Part shown: positions 5,068 through 14,049 of the stretch, piece after piece
Numbering within the stretch: the first letter of the stretch is position 1
Layout: every line of letters starts with the position of its first letter
NCBI GenBank assembly: GCA_043808545.1
Contig: JAZDEU010000002.1
Span: 1 to 32,972 of the forward strand
Origin: JAZDEU01 sp043808545
GTDB taxonomy: Bacteria; Patescibacteriota; Patescibacteriia; JAZDEU01
Direction: 5' to 3'
DNA: 32,972 nt
Notes under the pieces: generated by a model
Told to the model about the DNA's origin: nothing
Database searches by the model: none
What the model saw: only the letters and a program-made list of their open reading frames with translations
Position numbers and translations under genes: made by a program

Positions 5068-7137
5068 TTAAAATTCTATTCCCCCAATCCGCTCCCAAGT
5101 ATTTTCGTCTATTACCGTTATGCCAGCATCCCCTGCCATATACATATAATTATCCATATATATCGCGCGACTGATTTGCGTTTGGCTGATAGCTTTCTTA
5201 AGGCTTAAATTATCGTTCTCATAAGAGAATATATATCCGCCCTGTCCTCCTGGCATAAAAAAAACTTTATGGTCAGAATCCAGCAAAAATGCGTGATGCG
5301 TATTTAAAACATCTGACCAATATTCATCTAACATATATTTAGAAACCTCGCACGGATTTTCCGCATCGCTCACATCAAATAATGAGATTTTAACTTTTCC
5401 CCCATCTCTCCCAATTCCTAAAATTTTATCTTTAGTAATCGGATGCAAATATGATGAATAACCCGTAATTTTTAATTCCCCTTTCTTGTGCGGATTTTCT
5501 GGAGATGATAAATCAATAACATAAAATGGATCTGTCTCTCTAAATGTGACAACATATCCTTTGTCCTCTATAAATCTTACTGAATAAATTTTTTCTGTTT
5601 CTCCTAAATCTTTTACACTGCCAGTTATATTAAGATTTTTATCCAACACATAAACATCGTTAACGCTATCTCCGCTTTGCCAAAACATACTATTTGTTCC
5701 GCTAATAGTAGTAGCTGTTCTTAAATATCCATTATATTCATCCAGCGAGAACTGATTTAATAAAGTTCCGGGAACACTGCCGTTGGCTAAAATTTCTAAA
5801 TTATCAGTACTCACCTTAAAAATTCCAGTTTTTTCTAATTCTCTGCCCTTTTCTTTAAAATAAGATTCTCCCCTATTTTCAATTTCGTTTTGAACTCTTA
5901 AATTCTCATCTTCATCTAATGAAATTCTATAATTATTTAATATTGTCTCTATTTCTGAAGACTTAGCCTGTGCGCTTATATCATAATTTTTTAATTTTGC
6001 TAATTTCGCGATTACTTCTTTAGGAATTAAATCAGCGCATTTTTCCGTAAAAAAATCCGCGAAAAAACCGACAAAATCTCCTGAATATTCATAAGTTGCG
6101 TATAACGCATTCGGCGACATATAGATAACTGTATTATTTGCTGACCCGACAAAAGAAATATCTTTTTCTACCGCGCCATCTTCAGGATTTATTATGCTAA
6201 TAGTATATGTGCTATTCGTTTCCACTGGAACAGGGGGATGATAAATATTATCGCAGGAGACAGAAAAAATATTTCCATCAATATCAAAAGGAACTAATGG
6301 GCAAGGCTTAAAACTATTAACTGCCTGATTTGTCACTAAATATACTTTCCCATTGTATAATCTGCTTGTTGTTAAATAGTTATTCTGCTTTAAACTTATC
6401 GTCCATTTCTTTACAGGAGCTTTTTTATCGCTAACATCATAACCATAAATTTTATCATAGGTAAAAACCATTAAGATATTATTCTTAAGAAGCAGATTTC
6501 CTTGCGCTATTATTTCCGAGTCTAATCCAAGCGACTCTGGCGGAAAAGATTTAATTAATTTTATCGCCGCTTCTTTATATTGCGGCATGATCTGTTTCGT
6601 TTCGCTATTTACCCCGACAGTATTTCCGACAGAAACATCTCCGCGCGTATAATATCTTAAAGATGATGAATAATAAATTTCTTTTCCGTCATTCTTTATA
6701 ATATCCGGCTCATCAATCCCTTTTACTTGCGCGTTTGTTTCGGAAACTCTCTCTGCCGAATTCCCACTTCCTAACGCCTGTGTTTGCGCGATATTACTAT
6801 CCATTACAGCCGGCATTGGCGCAGCCTCTTTCCTAAAATCAGTTGCCCAAGTTTCTACCATTCCTCTCGTTGCGAAACCGCCGCCATATCCTAAATCTTT
6901 GCTTTGCGCCAGATATTCTTTAAATTCATCTTCCGAAACAAATTTCAAGAGACGCGCTTGCGTATTTTTTTCTGGAGCAACGCCAGTATTTCCATTCTCC
7001 GGACGAACAATAAGATTACCCATCCCGCGCGGAAGATTAACTGAAGAAAAAACTGCTAAAATAAAAATAAAAAATGTGGCGAATAATCCGCAAACGGAGA
7101 AAAATAAAACTGTTAAGAAAAATTTTTTGTCTGTCAT
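5068..7137 (-). CDS. Membrane-anchored beta-propeller protein (COG4880 type)
   Basis: The 689-residue protein has a single hydrophobic anchor at residues 7-32 (FLTVLFFSVCGLFATFF onward) after a short MTDKK cytoplasmic end; the rest is predicted outside. The segment QVKGIDEPDIIKNDGKEIYY near residue 140 is the recognisable opening of the secreted C-terminal beta-propeller family (COG4880). It is followed by repeated strands of the pattern YVLDKNLNITGSVKDLGE and YVIDLSSPENP that form propeller blades up to the C-terminus. An insertion-like helical, charged region lies at about residues 370-420. No catalytic motif was recognised, and the cellular role of the family is unclear; surface binding or protease-like functions are guesses. 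It is monocistronic with its own extended -10 promoter 130 bp upstream. Confidence 0.85.
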   Translation of the reverse strand: MTDKKFFLTVLFFSVCGLFATFFIFILAVFSSVNLPRGMGNLIVRPENGNTGVAPEKNTQARLLKFVSEDEFKEYLAQSKDLGYGGGFATRGMVETWATDFRKEAAPMPAVMDSNIAQTQALGSGNSAERVSETNAQVKGIDEPDIIKNDGKEIYYSSSLRYYTRGDVSVGNTVGVNSETKQIMPQYKEAAIKLIKSFPPESLGLDSEIIAQGNLLLKNNILMVFTYDKIYGYDVSDKKAPVKKWTISLKQNNYLTTSRLYNGKVYLVTNQAVNSFKPCPLVPFDIDGNIFSVSCDNIYHPPVPVETNSTYTISIINPEDGAVEKDISFVGSANNTVIYMSPNALYATYEYSGDFVGFFADFFTEKCADLIPKEVIAKLAKLKNYDISAQAKSSEIETILNNYRISLDEDENLRVQNEIENRGESYFKEKGRELEKTGIFKVSTDNLEILANGSVPGTLLNQFSLDEYNGYLRTATTISGTNSMFWQSGDSVNDVYVLDKNLNITGSVKDLGETEKIYSVRFIEDKGYVVTFRETDPFYVIDLSSPENPHKKGELKITGYSSYLHPITKDKILGIGRDGGKVKISLFDVSDAENPCEVSKYMLDEYWSDVLNTHHAFLLDSDHKVFFMPGGQGGYIFSYENDNLSLKKAISQTQISRAIYMDNYMYMAGDAGITVIDENTWERIGGIEF

Positions 7138-7225
7138 AGGGAATTAGTTAAAAGTCTATAAAGTCGTAAAGTCTAAAGTCGTTGACTTTCCTGCTTTATG
7201 GACTTTATAACTTTATGAACTTTTG

Positions 7226-7252
7226 TACGGGCGCGATGCTTCGCGCCCCTAC
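7226..7252. repeat. GGGCGCGATGCTTCGCGCCC palindromic repeat
   Basis: TACGGGCGCGATGCTTCGCGCCCCTAC forms a tight hairpin. The same family occurs at 10139-10170, inside the ligase gene at 15829-15868, and three times at 27027-27110. Confidence 0.75.
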
Positions 7253-7267
7253 TTTATAACTATTCTT

Positions 7268-7276
7268 ATTATACCA
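7268..7276 (-). promoter_or_regulatory. Extended -10 promoter of the beta-propeller gene
   Basis: Minus strand TGGTATAAT (TATAAT at 7268-7273 with the TGN extension). Only a weak -35 is present, as expected for an extended -10 promoter. The leader would be about 125 nt. Confidence 0.5.
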
Positions 7277-7289
7277 TAAAATAAAAAAA

Positions 7290-7391
7290 TCACGAATTGA
7301 TCCCTTTACCTTTAAGGTGGACGGGGAATATTTTGACCCGCTTTCCCAAATGGTGGAACAAAAAATAGCCTTGCGGAGAAGACAGATTTGA
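7290..7391 (+). pseudogene. Possible C-terminal gene remnant, unidentified
   Basis: A plus-strand frame of 33 codons reads SRIDPFTFKVDGEYFDPLSQ and then a basic end with QKIALRRR before a TGA at 7389-7391. The composition is protein-like, unlike the surrounding AT-rich spacer, yet no start codon or N-terminal part is present. It may be the tail of a lost gene. I do not recognise the family. The remaining spacer up to glgA holds a CACCCC/GAGGGG palindromic repeat (7457-7490). Confidence 0.35.
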
Positions 7392-7504
7392 AGTAAAATA
7401 AGGAATAGAATTAGGAAGCAGGAATTTTATGATTCATAATTCAAATTTATTTAAAACACACCCCTATCCTCTCTTGTTAGAGGGGAACTATCAAAATCAA
7501 CTTT

Positions 7505-9091
7505 ATGAAAAATCCCAAACTCAAACCCCTAAAAGTCCTATTCGTATCCGTAGAAGCTGCTCCATTTGCTAAAGTCGGCGGACTTGCCGATGTCGCAGGC
7601 GCGCTTCCGCAAGCTCTAAAAAATTTAGGAGTTGATATTAGCGTAATAATGCCGCTTCACAAATGCGCTAAAAAAATATTAGCTGAAAAAAAATATAATG
7701 TAAAAAAAATTATTCATAATTTTTCTGTTGAATATAATGGGGGAAAAGAAAAAATAAATGTTTATCAAGCAATGTTAAAACTTGCTAATAAAGGCTTAAC
7801 ACCCCCCTTACCCCCCTCAAGAGCCTGCCCTGAGCGACAGCCGAATGGGGGGGAACTAAAGGACAGTGTCTTAGTTTATTTTATTGATCATAAGATGTTT
7901 ACATCCGCGGAAGAAGTCTATGAAAATGAAAATAAATTTTTATTTTTTTCAAAAGCTGTAGTAGAGCTTATCGCGACTCACACCCCCCTTGCCCCCCTCA
8001 AGTGTGGAATTTATAATCCAGATATTATTCACTGCAATGATAATCATATCGCGCTAATACCAGTGCTAATAAAAATTAAAAAGCTCCCCATAAAAACAGT
8101 TTTTACAATACATAATCTGATGTATCAAGGAAAAATATCCACTGAAGATTTAAAACTTTTAAACATCTCTAAAGAAAGCGCAAGCTCGCTCAAAAAAGAT
8201 TCTGAAAACGGCGATATAAATAAAATGGCACAAGGGATTCTTTTATCAGACATAATAAATACTGTGAGTCCAACTTACGCAAAAGAAATTTTGACAAAGG
8301 AATACGGCGAAGGACTGGACAATATTTTAAAGATGCGAAAGAAGGATTTATATGGTATAATAAATGGCATAGACACTGAAAATCTTAATCCAGAAAATGA
8401 TCCTTTAATACCTTATGATTATTCTATAAAAAATTTGGAAGGCAAAAAGAGATGCAAAGAGGAGTTATTAAGAAAATACTGGGTTACCCCTCTTTTTAAA
8501 GGAGGGGAATGTACCGATTTACCACCGCTCATCGGACTTGTTTCTCGGATAGACTCGCAAAAAGGAATAGACTTAGTAATTGAAGCTATGCCGGAATTAT
8601 TTAAAAACCATCCAGATACGCGTTTTATTTTATTAGGAACGGGACTCCCAGAATACGAAAATCAATTAAAGACGCTGGCTTCAAAATATCCTGATAATTT
8701 TAAAGCACTAATTAAATTTGATATAAAAATAGCGCAAAAAATTTATGCGGGTTCTGATATATTTTTAATGCCTTCCAGATTTGAACCTTGCGGTCTTGGG
8801 CAGTTAACTGCTATGCGATATGGGACTGTTCCGATTGTAAGGAAAACAGGCGGACTTGCGGACACGGTTATAAAACTCAAATCTCAAATCTCAAATCTCA
8901 AAACTGCGGATGGATTTATGTTTGATGAATATTCAAACATTGCGATGCTAGAAGCTATTGATATAGCATTAAATGTTTATCAGGATAAAAAAATATGGAA
9001 ACAGCTAGTGATAAACGGGATGCGCAGAGATTCATCGTGGGACGCGTCAGCTAAAAAATATTTGGAATTATACAAAAAAATGTCTGCGTAA
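7505..9091 (+). CDS. glgA: Glycogen (starch) synthase
   Basis: GlgA transfers glucose from a nucleotide sugar (usually ADP-glucose) to a growing alpha-1,4-glucan. The 528-residue product has the family N-terminus VLFVSVEAAPFAKVGGLADV, with the nucleotide-sugar-binding KVGGL at residues 23-27. The GT-B C-terminal half shows GLVSRIDSQKGIDL and the acidic motif SRFEPCGLGQLTAMRYGT, then KTGGLADTV. Three palindromic repeats interrupt the reading frame without breaking it: residues about 98-119 (TPPLPPSRACPERQPNGGE), about 158-167 (THTPLAPLK) and about 326-342 (WVTPLFKGGE). They are absent from the expected family pattern and fall in loops. It heads a plus-strand cluster with the GalT-like enzyme and ROK kinase. 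The start ATG at 7505 has no Shine-Dalgarno. Confidence 0.95.
   Translation: MKNPKLKPLKVLFVSVEAAPFAKVGGLADVAGALPQALKNLGVDISVIMPLHKCAKKILAEKKYNVKKIIHNFSVEYNGGKEKINVYQAMLKLANKGLTPPLPPSRACPERQPNGGELKDSVLVYFIDHKMFTSAEEVYENENKFLFFSKAVVELIATHTPLAPLKCGIYNPDIIHCNDNHIALIPVLIKIKKLPIKTVFTIHNLMYQGKISTEDLKLLNISKESASSLKKDSENGDINKMAQGILLSDIINTVSPTYAKEILTKEYGEGLDNILKMRKKDLYGIINGIDTENLNPENDPLIPYDYSIKNLEGKKRCKEELLRKYWVTPLFKGGECTDLPPLIGLVSRIDSQKGIDLVIEAMPELFKNHPDTRFILLGTGLPEYENQLKTLASKYPDNFKALIKFDIKIAQKIYAGSDIFLMPSRFEPCGLGQLTAMRYGTVPIVRKTGGLADTVIKLKSQISNLKTADGFMFDEYSNIAMLEAIDIALNVYQDKKIWKQLVINGMRRDSSWDASAKKYLELYKKMSA
7800..7857 (+). repeat. Palindromic repeat inside glgA
   Basis: CACCCCCCTTACCCCCCTC at one end and a run of Gs before GGAACT at the other flank the widespread CCTGCCCTGAGC/GCCGAATGG unit. 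The repeat adds about 20 codons in frame. Shorter relatives lie in the same gene at 7979-8003 and 8483-8512 and upstream at 7457-7490. Confidence 0.8.
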
Positions 9092-9157
9092 AATCCGCGT
9101 CACTATCCGCGTAAATCCGCGAGAATAAAATAAATATTTACTAATCTATTCAAAAAT

Positions 9158-10084
9158 ATGAGCATATTAAAACCAGAGATACGAAAAGACTACATCCAAG
9201 AAAAATATGTTATTATCGCGCCTTTAAGAAAAAAGCGCCCGCGCCAGATTGAAAAACCGCAAATATCCGAGGTCCAAGACCAAACATGCGTTTTTTGCCC
9301 GGAGCAAGTTGATAAAGTAAAAGATTTATTAACAATCGGTCCGCGAAAAAATTGGCGCATAAAAATTATTAGAAATATATTCCCTGCTGTTTCTTTAGAT
9401 AATCCTAATGCTTATGGAACGCAAGAAGTCGTTATAGAAACTCCTGAACATGTAAGAGAGTTAGATGACTTGCCTGAAAAACATATTATGGAGCTCTTAG
9501 AAGTTTACGCTTTGCGCACTAAAGAAATATCAAAAAATAAAAAAATCCAATATATCCTGATTTTTAAAAATAACGGCGGACGGGCGGGAGCTTCAATAAT
9601 CCATTCTCATTCGCAAATTTTCGCCACATCCTTCATCCCTCCGAATTTAATTGATAAAAGCCAAAGAGTCCAAGCTTATAAATTAAGCAATGGGAAATGC
9701 GTTTACTGCGATGTTATTGAAAAAGAATCAAAAAGTCCGAGAATAATTTATAAAGATAAAAATGTAATAGCATTTACTCCTTACGCGTCTATTCATAATT
9801 ACGAAGCATGGATAATGCCGCTCAAGCATATTGATAATATAACATGCCTTAATAAAAATGAAAAAGAATCTTTCGCTAAAATTTTAAAAATGATTCTTAA
9901 AAAAATAAACGCGCTAGGACTACCCTATAATTATTATTTCCATCAGGTTATTAATGATGAAGATCAGCATTTATATATGAAGATAACACCGCGCGGAAGC
10001 GTTTGGGCCGGCGTGGAAATCGGCTCCGGGTTAGTTATAAATCCAGTTTCTCCCGAAGACGCGGCAGAGTATTATAGGAAATAA
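9158..10084 (+). CDS. galT: Galactose-1-phosphate uridylyltransferase-like enzyme (HIT superfamily)
   Basis: GalT-type enzymes exchange UMP or AMP between nucleotide sugars and sugar phosphates through a histidine adduct. The 308-residue protein has the GalT layout: N-terminal half with CVFCPE, then IFKNNGGRAGASIIHSHSQI, in which HSHSQ holds the nucleophilic His before the Gln; C-terminal half with a second CVYCDV pair and HNYEAWIMPLKH. The CxxC pairs suggest metal binding. It follows glgA by 66 bp and precedes a sugar kinase. In that setting it may act on glucose-1-phosphate and ADP- or UDP-glucose for glycogen turnover; substrate cannot be fixed from sequence. The spacer before it contains three TCCGCGT units. 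Confidence 0.87.
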   Translation: MSILKPEIRKDYIQEKYVIIAPLRKKRPRQIEKPQISEVQDQTCVFCPEQVDKVKDLLTIGPRKNWRIKIIRNIFPAVSLDNPNAYGTQEVVIETPEHVRELDDLPEKHIMELLEVYALRTKEISKNKKIQYILIFKNNGGRAGASIIHSHSQIFATSFIPPNLIDKSQRVQAYKLSNGKCVYCDVIEKESKSPRIIYKDKNVIAFTPYASIHNYEAWIMPLKHIDNITCLNKNEKESFAKILKMILKKINALGLPYNYYFHQVINDEDQHLYMKITPRGSVWAGVEIGSGLVINPVSPEDAAEYYRK

Positions 10085-10138
10085 TGAATTATGAATCATG
10101 AATTATGGTTTATTGTCTAGATATTTTGTTATAAATTT

Positions 10139-10170
10139 TGTAGGGGCACGATGCTTAGTGCCCCTACTTT
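10139..10170. repeat. GGGGCACGATGCTTAGTGCCCC palindromic repeat
   Basis: TAGGGGCACGATGCTTAGTGCCCCTA forms a hairpin 13 bp before the ROK kinase start. It belongs to the family at 7226-7252. Just upstream (10083-10108) is an ATGAATTATGAATCATGAATT stretch that recurs near 7430 and 30699. Confidence 0.75.
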
Positions 10171-10182
10171 ACGAACTAATAT

Positions 10183-11070
10183 ATGTTCACACTCGGCATT
10201 GACACCGGCGCTACTTCAATAAAAAGCGGCGTTGTTGACGAAAAAGGAAAAATAAAAAATTTTATAAAAATAAAAAACCAATTTGCCAATGGGGAAAATT
10301 TTTTAATTAAACAATTAGCAGGAATAATAAATGATTACAAAAAAATCTTTCCTATAAAAAAAGCTGGAATCGGATTCGCTGGATCAGTAAATTTCAAAAG
10401 AGGGATTATTATTGGAACTGCTAATATGAACGGAATAAAAAATTTATATATAAAAAGAGATTTAGAAAAAAAATGCGACATAGAAATAACAGTTGATAAT
10501 GACGCGCATTGTTTCGCTCTCGCGGAAACTCATTTCGGAGCAGGTAAAAATTATAAAGACATACTTTGCATAACTTTAGGCACAGGTATAGGCGGAGGAA
10601 TAATAATAGATAAAAAACTCTGCCGCGGAGCTGATAATACAGCTGGGAAAATAGGACATATTATAATTGATAAAAATTCTGATATAAAATGCGGATGCGG
10701 AGGCTTCGGACATTGGGAGAGCTTTACAAGCGGCAAAGCTTTAGCTAAGCTATATAAAGTAGCGACTGAACAAGAAGTGGATGCGGAGATAATCGCTGAA
10801 ATGGCGGGCAGAGGCGAGAAAATAGCGCAAAAAGTTATTATTGAGGCTGGCTATAATTTCGCGATAGGCATAGCGAATCTTCTAAATATTCTTAATCCTG
10901 AAATTGTAATTATCGGAGGAAGCCTTATAAAAATAGATTTGCTTTGGAACACATTTTTAAATAACCTTCCATCATTTCTAGAAGGAAAGGCCGTAGCAAA
11001 TACTAAAATAGTAAAATCAAAATTCGGAGATGAAGCGGGAGTAATTGGGGCGAGCTTATTATTTAAATAA
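10183..11070 (+). CDS. ROK-family sugar kinase (glucokinase-like)
   Basis: ROK kinases phosphorylate glucose or related sugars with ATP. The 295-residue protein starts with the phosphate-binding strand LGIDTGATSIKSG and has the substrate region DNDAHCFALAE near residue 107 (catalytic Asp in VDNDAH). The ATP-binding ITLGTGIGGGIII and the ROK zinc region GHIIID followed by CGCGGFGHWESFTSG come next. The usual third zinc Cys of CxCGxxGCxE is His here; a His can still bind zinc. The C-terminal NPEIVIIGGSL is also typical. The ATG at 10183 follows a palindromic repeat. With glgA and the GalT-like gene it could feed glucose-6-phosphate into glycogen metabolism. No DNA-binding domain is present, so it is a kinase rather than a repressor. 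Confidence 0.9.
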   Translation: MFTLGIDTGATSIKSGVVDEKGKIKNFIKIKNQFANGENFLIKQLAGIINDYKKIFPIKKAGIGFAGSVNFKRGIIIGTANMNGIKNLYIKRDLEKKCDIEITVDNDAHCFALAETHFGAGKNYKDILCITLGTGIGGGIIIDKKLCRGADNTAGKIGHIIIDKNSDIKCGCGGFGHWESFTSGKALAKLYKVATEQEVDAEIIAEMAGRGEKIAQKVIIEAGYNFAIGIANLLNILNPEIVIIGGSLIKIDLLWNTFLNNLPSFLEGKAVANTKIVKSKFGDEAGVIGASLLFK

Positions 11071-11119
11071 TGCTTTTCATTATTTTTGACTTTTGATTTT
11101 TAACTTTTGATTTTATTTT

Positions 11120-14044
11120 ATGCCCATACCACAGCTTACATATAAAGATCATAAAAGGCTTAATAATTCATCCTCTTCCCGCCGAAATCTTTATGATTCA
11201 CGCAGGAACCATACACTTCAAAGGGGGAAATATAATAAAAAAAATAAAAGAAGCTTTAAATTAAAAGTTTTTTTATTTCTTCTTAAAGCCGCTCTATTTC
11301 TTTTCGCCGCCGGCGCTATTGCTTTTGCATTTTTACTATGGAGATATTCAAAAGATTTACCTGCCGCGGACAAACTCATTGAAAGAGACATAGCTTTAAG
11401 CACGAAAATTTATGATCGCGCGGGCGAGACAATTCTTTATGATGTTCACGGAGAACAAAAAAGAACAATGGTAAGTCTTGATGAGATTCCGCAATACGCA
11501 AAAAACGCGACTATAACTGCGGAGGACCGAGATTTTTATACCCATCACGGCTTTGATTTAAAAGGAATAATACGAGCCATATTAACAAATCTATTAAGGG
11601 GAACATTGCATGGTCCGGGCGGCTCTACTATAACACAACAATTGGTAAAGAATGCTGTGCTAAGCTCTGAAAAAACATACTCGCGGAAATTAAAAGAACT
11701 TGTCTTATCTTACAGAATAGAAAATAAATTCTCAAAAGACGAGATTTTAAAAATGTATCTTAATGAAATACCATATGGTTCTACTGTTTATGGGATTGAA
11801 GCGGCGGCGCAAACTTTTTTCAATAAAAAAGCGTCTAAATTAACTCTGGCAGAATCTGCCATCCTCGCATCTTTGCCTAAAGCTCCAACTTACTATTCGC
11901 CTTATGGAAACAATAAAGATAAACTAATCGGCCGCCATCAGTATGTCTTAGATTCTATGGTTGAACAAGGATACATAACAAAAGAAGCCGCGGAAGAAGC
12001 GAAGAAAGAAACATTGAATTTTAATCCATTAACAGAAAATATTATTGCGCCCCATTTTGTTATGTATGTTAAAGAAATGCTGGCGGAAAAATACGGAGAA
12101 GATTTTATGGAACAAAGCGGTCTTAAAGTAATAACGACTCTTGATTTAGATAAGCAAAAAAAAGCAGAAGAAGCGATTAAAACCGGCGTTGAAAAAGCAA
12201 AAGAATTTAATGCAGGAAACGGCGCGCTAGTTGCTATTGATCCGAAAACTGGACAAATTCTCGCAATGGTCGGATCTCGCGATTATTTTGACACAGAAAA
12301 TGAAGGGAATTTTAATGTGGCGCTTGCGAAAAGACAGCCTGGCTCATCATTTAAGCCTATAGTTTACACCGCATTATTAGAAAAGGGATATACTACCGAA
12401 ACAATTCTTTTTGATGTAGCGACAAATTTTAAACCTAAAAATGATACTGCGGGAAAAGCTTATATCCCGCTTGACTATGACGAAAAAGAACGCGGTCCGA
12501 TAACAATAAGAAAAGCTCTGCAAGGATCTCTTAATATTCCCGCAGTCAAAGCGCTATATCTCGCGGGCTTAGATAATGTTTTAGATTTAGCAAAAAAACT
12601 AGGTTATACCACTTTACAAGACAAGAACAGATACGGACTTTCTCTTGTTTTAGGAGGAGGAGAAGTAACACTTTTGGAACATACTGCCGCTTATGGAATT
12701 TTAGCAAGAGAAGGAATTTTTAACCCTGCGGTCGCGATACTAAAAATAGAAGATAAAGACGGCAATGTAATAGAGGAATTTAAAGAAAACGGGACGAGAG
12801 TAATAGATGAGGAAATCGTGAGAAAAATGAATGACATTTTGTCTGACGACTCCGCGCGAAGTTATATTTTTGGATCTAACAGCAAACTAACTTTAAAGGG
12901 TCGCCCTGTGTGCGCGAAAACAGGAACGACAAACGATTATAGAGATGCGTGGACGATGGGATATACGCCATCTCTTGTTGCTGGAGTATGGGTTGGAAAT
13001 AATGATAATTCAGAAATGAAAAAGGGCGAAGGAGGAACGAGAGCCGCCGCGCCTATTTGGAATGAATTTATGACAAAAGTTTTAGGAGATGGAAATAAAG
13101 GAGATTCAACTCCGGTGGAAGAATTTAAAAAACCGAAAGAAGATTTTGTTGACAAAGTAATGCTTAACGGACAATCCAACAATGAAACACTCATAAAAAT
13201 AGATAAAGTATCTGGTAAAATCGCCACTGATTTTTGCCCTGAGTCTTATGTGGAAGAAAAAAAGTATGGTTCGGTGCATTCAATTTTATATTATGTTTCC
13301 AAAGATAAACCGAGAGGAGACATTCCAGAGAATCCCAGCGTTGATCCGCAATTCGCTGGCTGGGAGACTGCGGTTTTAAAATGGGCGACCAGCACAAAAG
13401 AATTGACTTTAGAAAATCCGCCAACGGAAAAATGCTTTTTGCATAATTTAGAAAATAAACCTGTCTTAAATATTGTTTATCCGTCTGACAAAGATACTGT
13501 GCAATCTAAAAATATAGAAATACGGGTTGACGCGACCGCGCCAAAAGGAATACATCATATTGATTATTATATAGATGATACGCTCGCGCAAACTGTCGCC
13601 ACTTATCCTTTTAATTTAAGTTATCCTGCTGTAAAAATAGCTAACGGATTTCATACGATAAAAGCAAAAGCTTATGATGATGTTGAAAATTTTAATGAAG
13701 CTTCCATTGAAATAAATTTGATGATTGGACGGGATCCGATTAGCGCGTATTTTGAAGCGCCCCAGCAAAATGCGTCTTTCTCATCATCTTCTTTCCCTAT
13801 AAAATTCGTAATAAAAATTTCCGATCCCCTAAACTCGCAAAGCATAAAAATTTTATCGCAAAAAGATGGCGAAACAAGTCAGATAATAAAAACTTTTTCT
13901 GATAATGAAATATTATCTGACACGCTTGAGTTTACTTGGGGAGATAATCCTGTTGCTGGAAATTATAAATTTTACATTGAAGCGATTGATAAAAAAAATA
14001 GATATACAAGAAGCGAGGAGCTTGAGATGAAAATTTTGAGATAA
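11120..14044 (+). CDS. Class A penicillin-binding protein (transglycosylase/transpeptidase)
   Basis: This bifunctional enzyme polymerises and cross-links peptidoglycan outside the membrane. The 974 residues comprise a basic cytoplasmic tail (about 1-48), one membrane segment (FLFLLKAALFLFAAGAIAFA, about 50-73), a GT51 domain with ITAEDRDFYTHHGFD (catalytic Glu135) and GGSTITQQLVKN, and a transpeptidase domain with SSFK (Ser409, Lys412), GSLN, and KTGTTND (Lys600). The C-terminal 200 residues include an Ig-like domain (PSDKDTVQSKNIEIRVDA), an extension often seen in Patescibacteria and PBP1C-like proteins. It sits 49 bp after the ROK gene behind a TTTTTGACTTTTGAT spacer that also occurs at 914-950 and 4626. 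The NYN gene starts 5 bp after its stop. Confidence 0.96.
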   Translation: MPIPQLTYKDHKRLNNSSSSRRNLYDSRRNHTLQRGKYNKKNKRSFKLKVFLFLLKAALFLFAAGAIAFAFLLWRYSKDLPAADKLIERDIALSTKIYDRAGETILYDVHGEQKRTMVSLDEIPQYAKNATITAEDRDFYTHHGFDLKGIIRAILTNLLRGTLHGPGGSTITQQLVKNAVLSSEKTYSRKLKELVLSYRIENKFSKDEILKMYLNEIPYGSTVYGIEAAAQTFFNKKASKLTLAESAILASLPKAPTYYSPYGNNKDKLIGRHQYVLDSMVEQGYITKEAAEEAKKETLNFNPLTENIIAPHFVMYVKEMLAEKYGEDFMEQSGLKVITTLDLDKQKKAEEAIKTGVEKAKEFNAGNGALVAIDPKTGQILAMVGSRDYFDTENEGNFNVALAKRQPGSSFKPIVYTALLEKGYTTETILFDVATNFKPKNDTAGKAYIPLDYDEKERGPITIRKALQGSLNIPAVKALYLAGLDNVLDLAKKLGYTTLQDKNRYGLSLVLGGGEVTLLEHTAAYGILAREGIFNPAVAILKIEDKDGNVIEEFKENGTRVIDEEIVRKMNDILSDDSARSYIFGSNSKLTLKGRPVCAKTGTTNDYRDAWTMGYTPSLVAGVWVGNNDNSEMKKGEGGTRAAAPIWNEFMTKVLGDGNKGDSTPVEEFKKPKEDFVDKVMLNGQSNNETLIKIDKVSGKIATDFCPESYVEEKKYGSVHSILYYVSKDKPRGDIPENPSVDPQFAGWETAVLKWATSTKELTLENPPTEKCFLHNLENKPVLNIVYPSDKDTVQSKNIEIRVDATAPKGIHHIDYYIDDTLAQTVATYPFNLSYPAVKIANGFHTIKAKAYDDVENFNEASIEINLMIGRDPISAYFEAPQQNASFSSSSFPIKFVIKISDPLNSQSIKILSQKDGETSQIIKTFSDNEILSDTLEFTWGDNPVAGNYKFYIEAIDKKNRYTRSEELEMKILR

Positions 14045-14049
14045 AAAAT

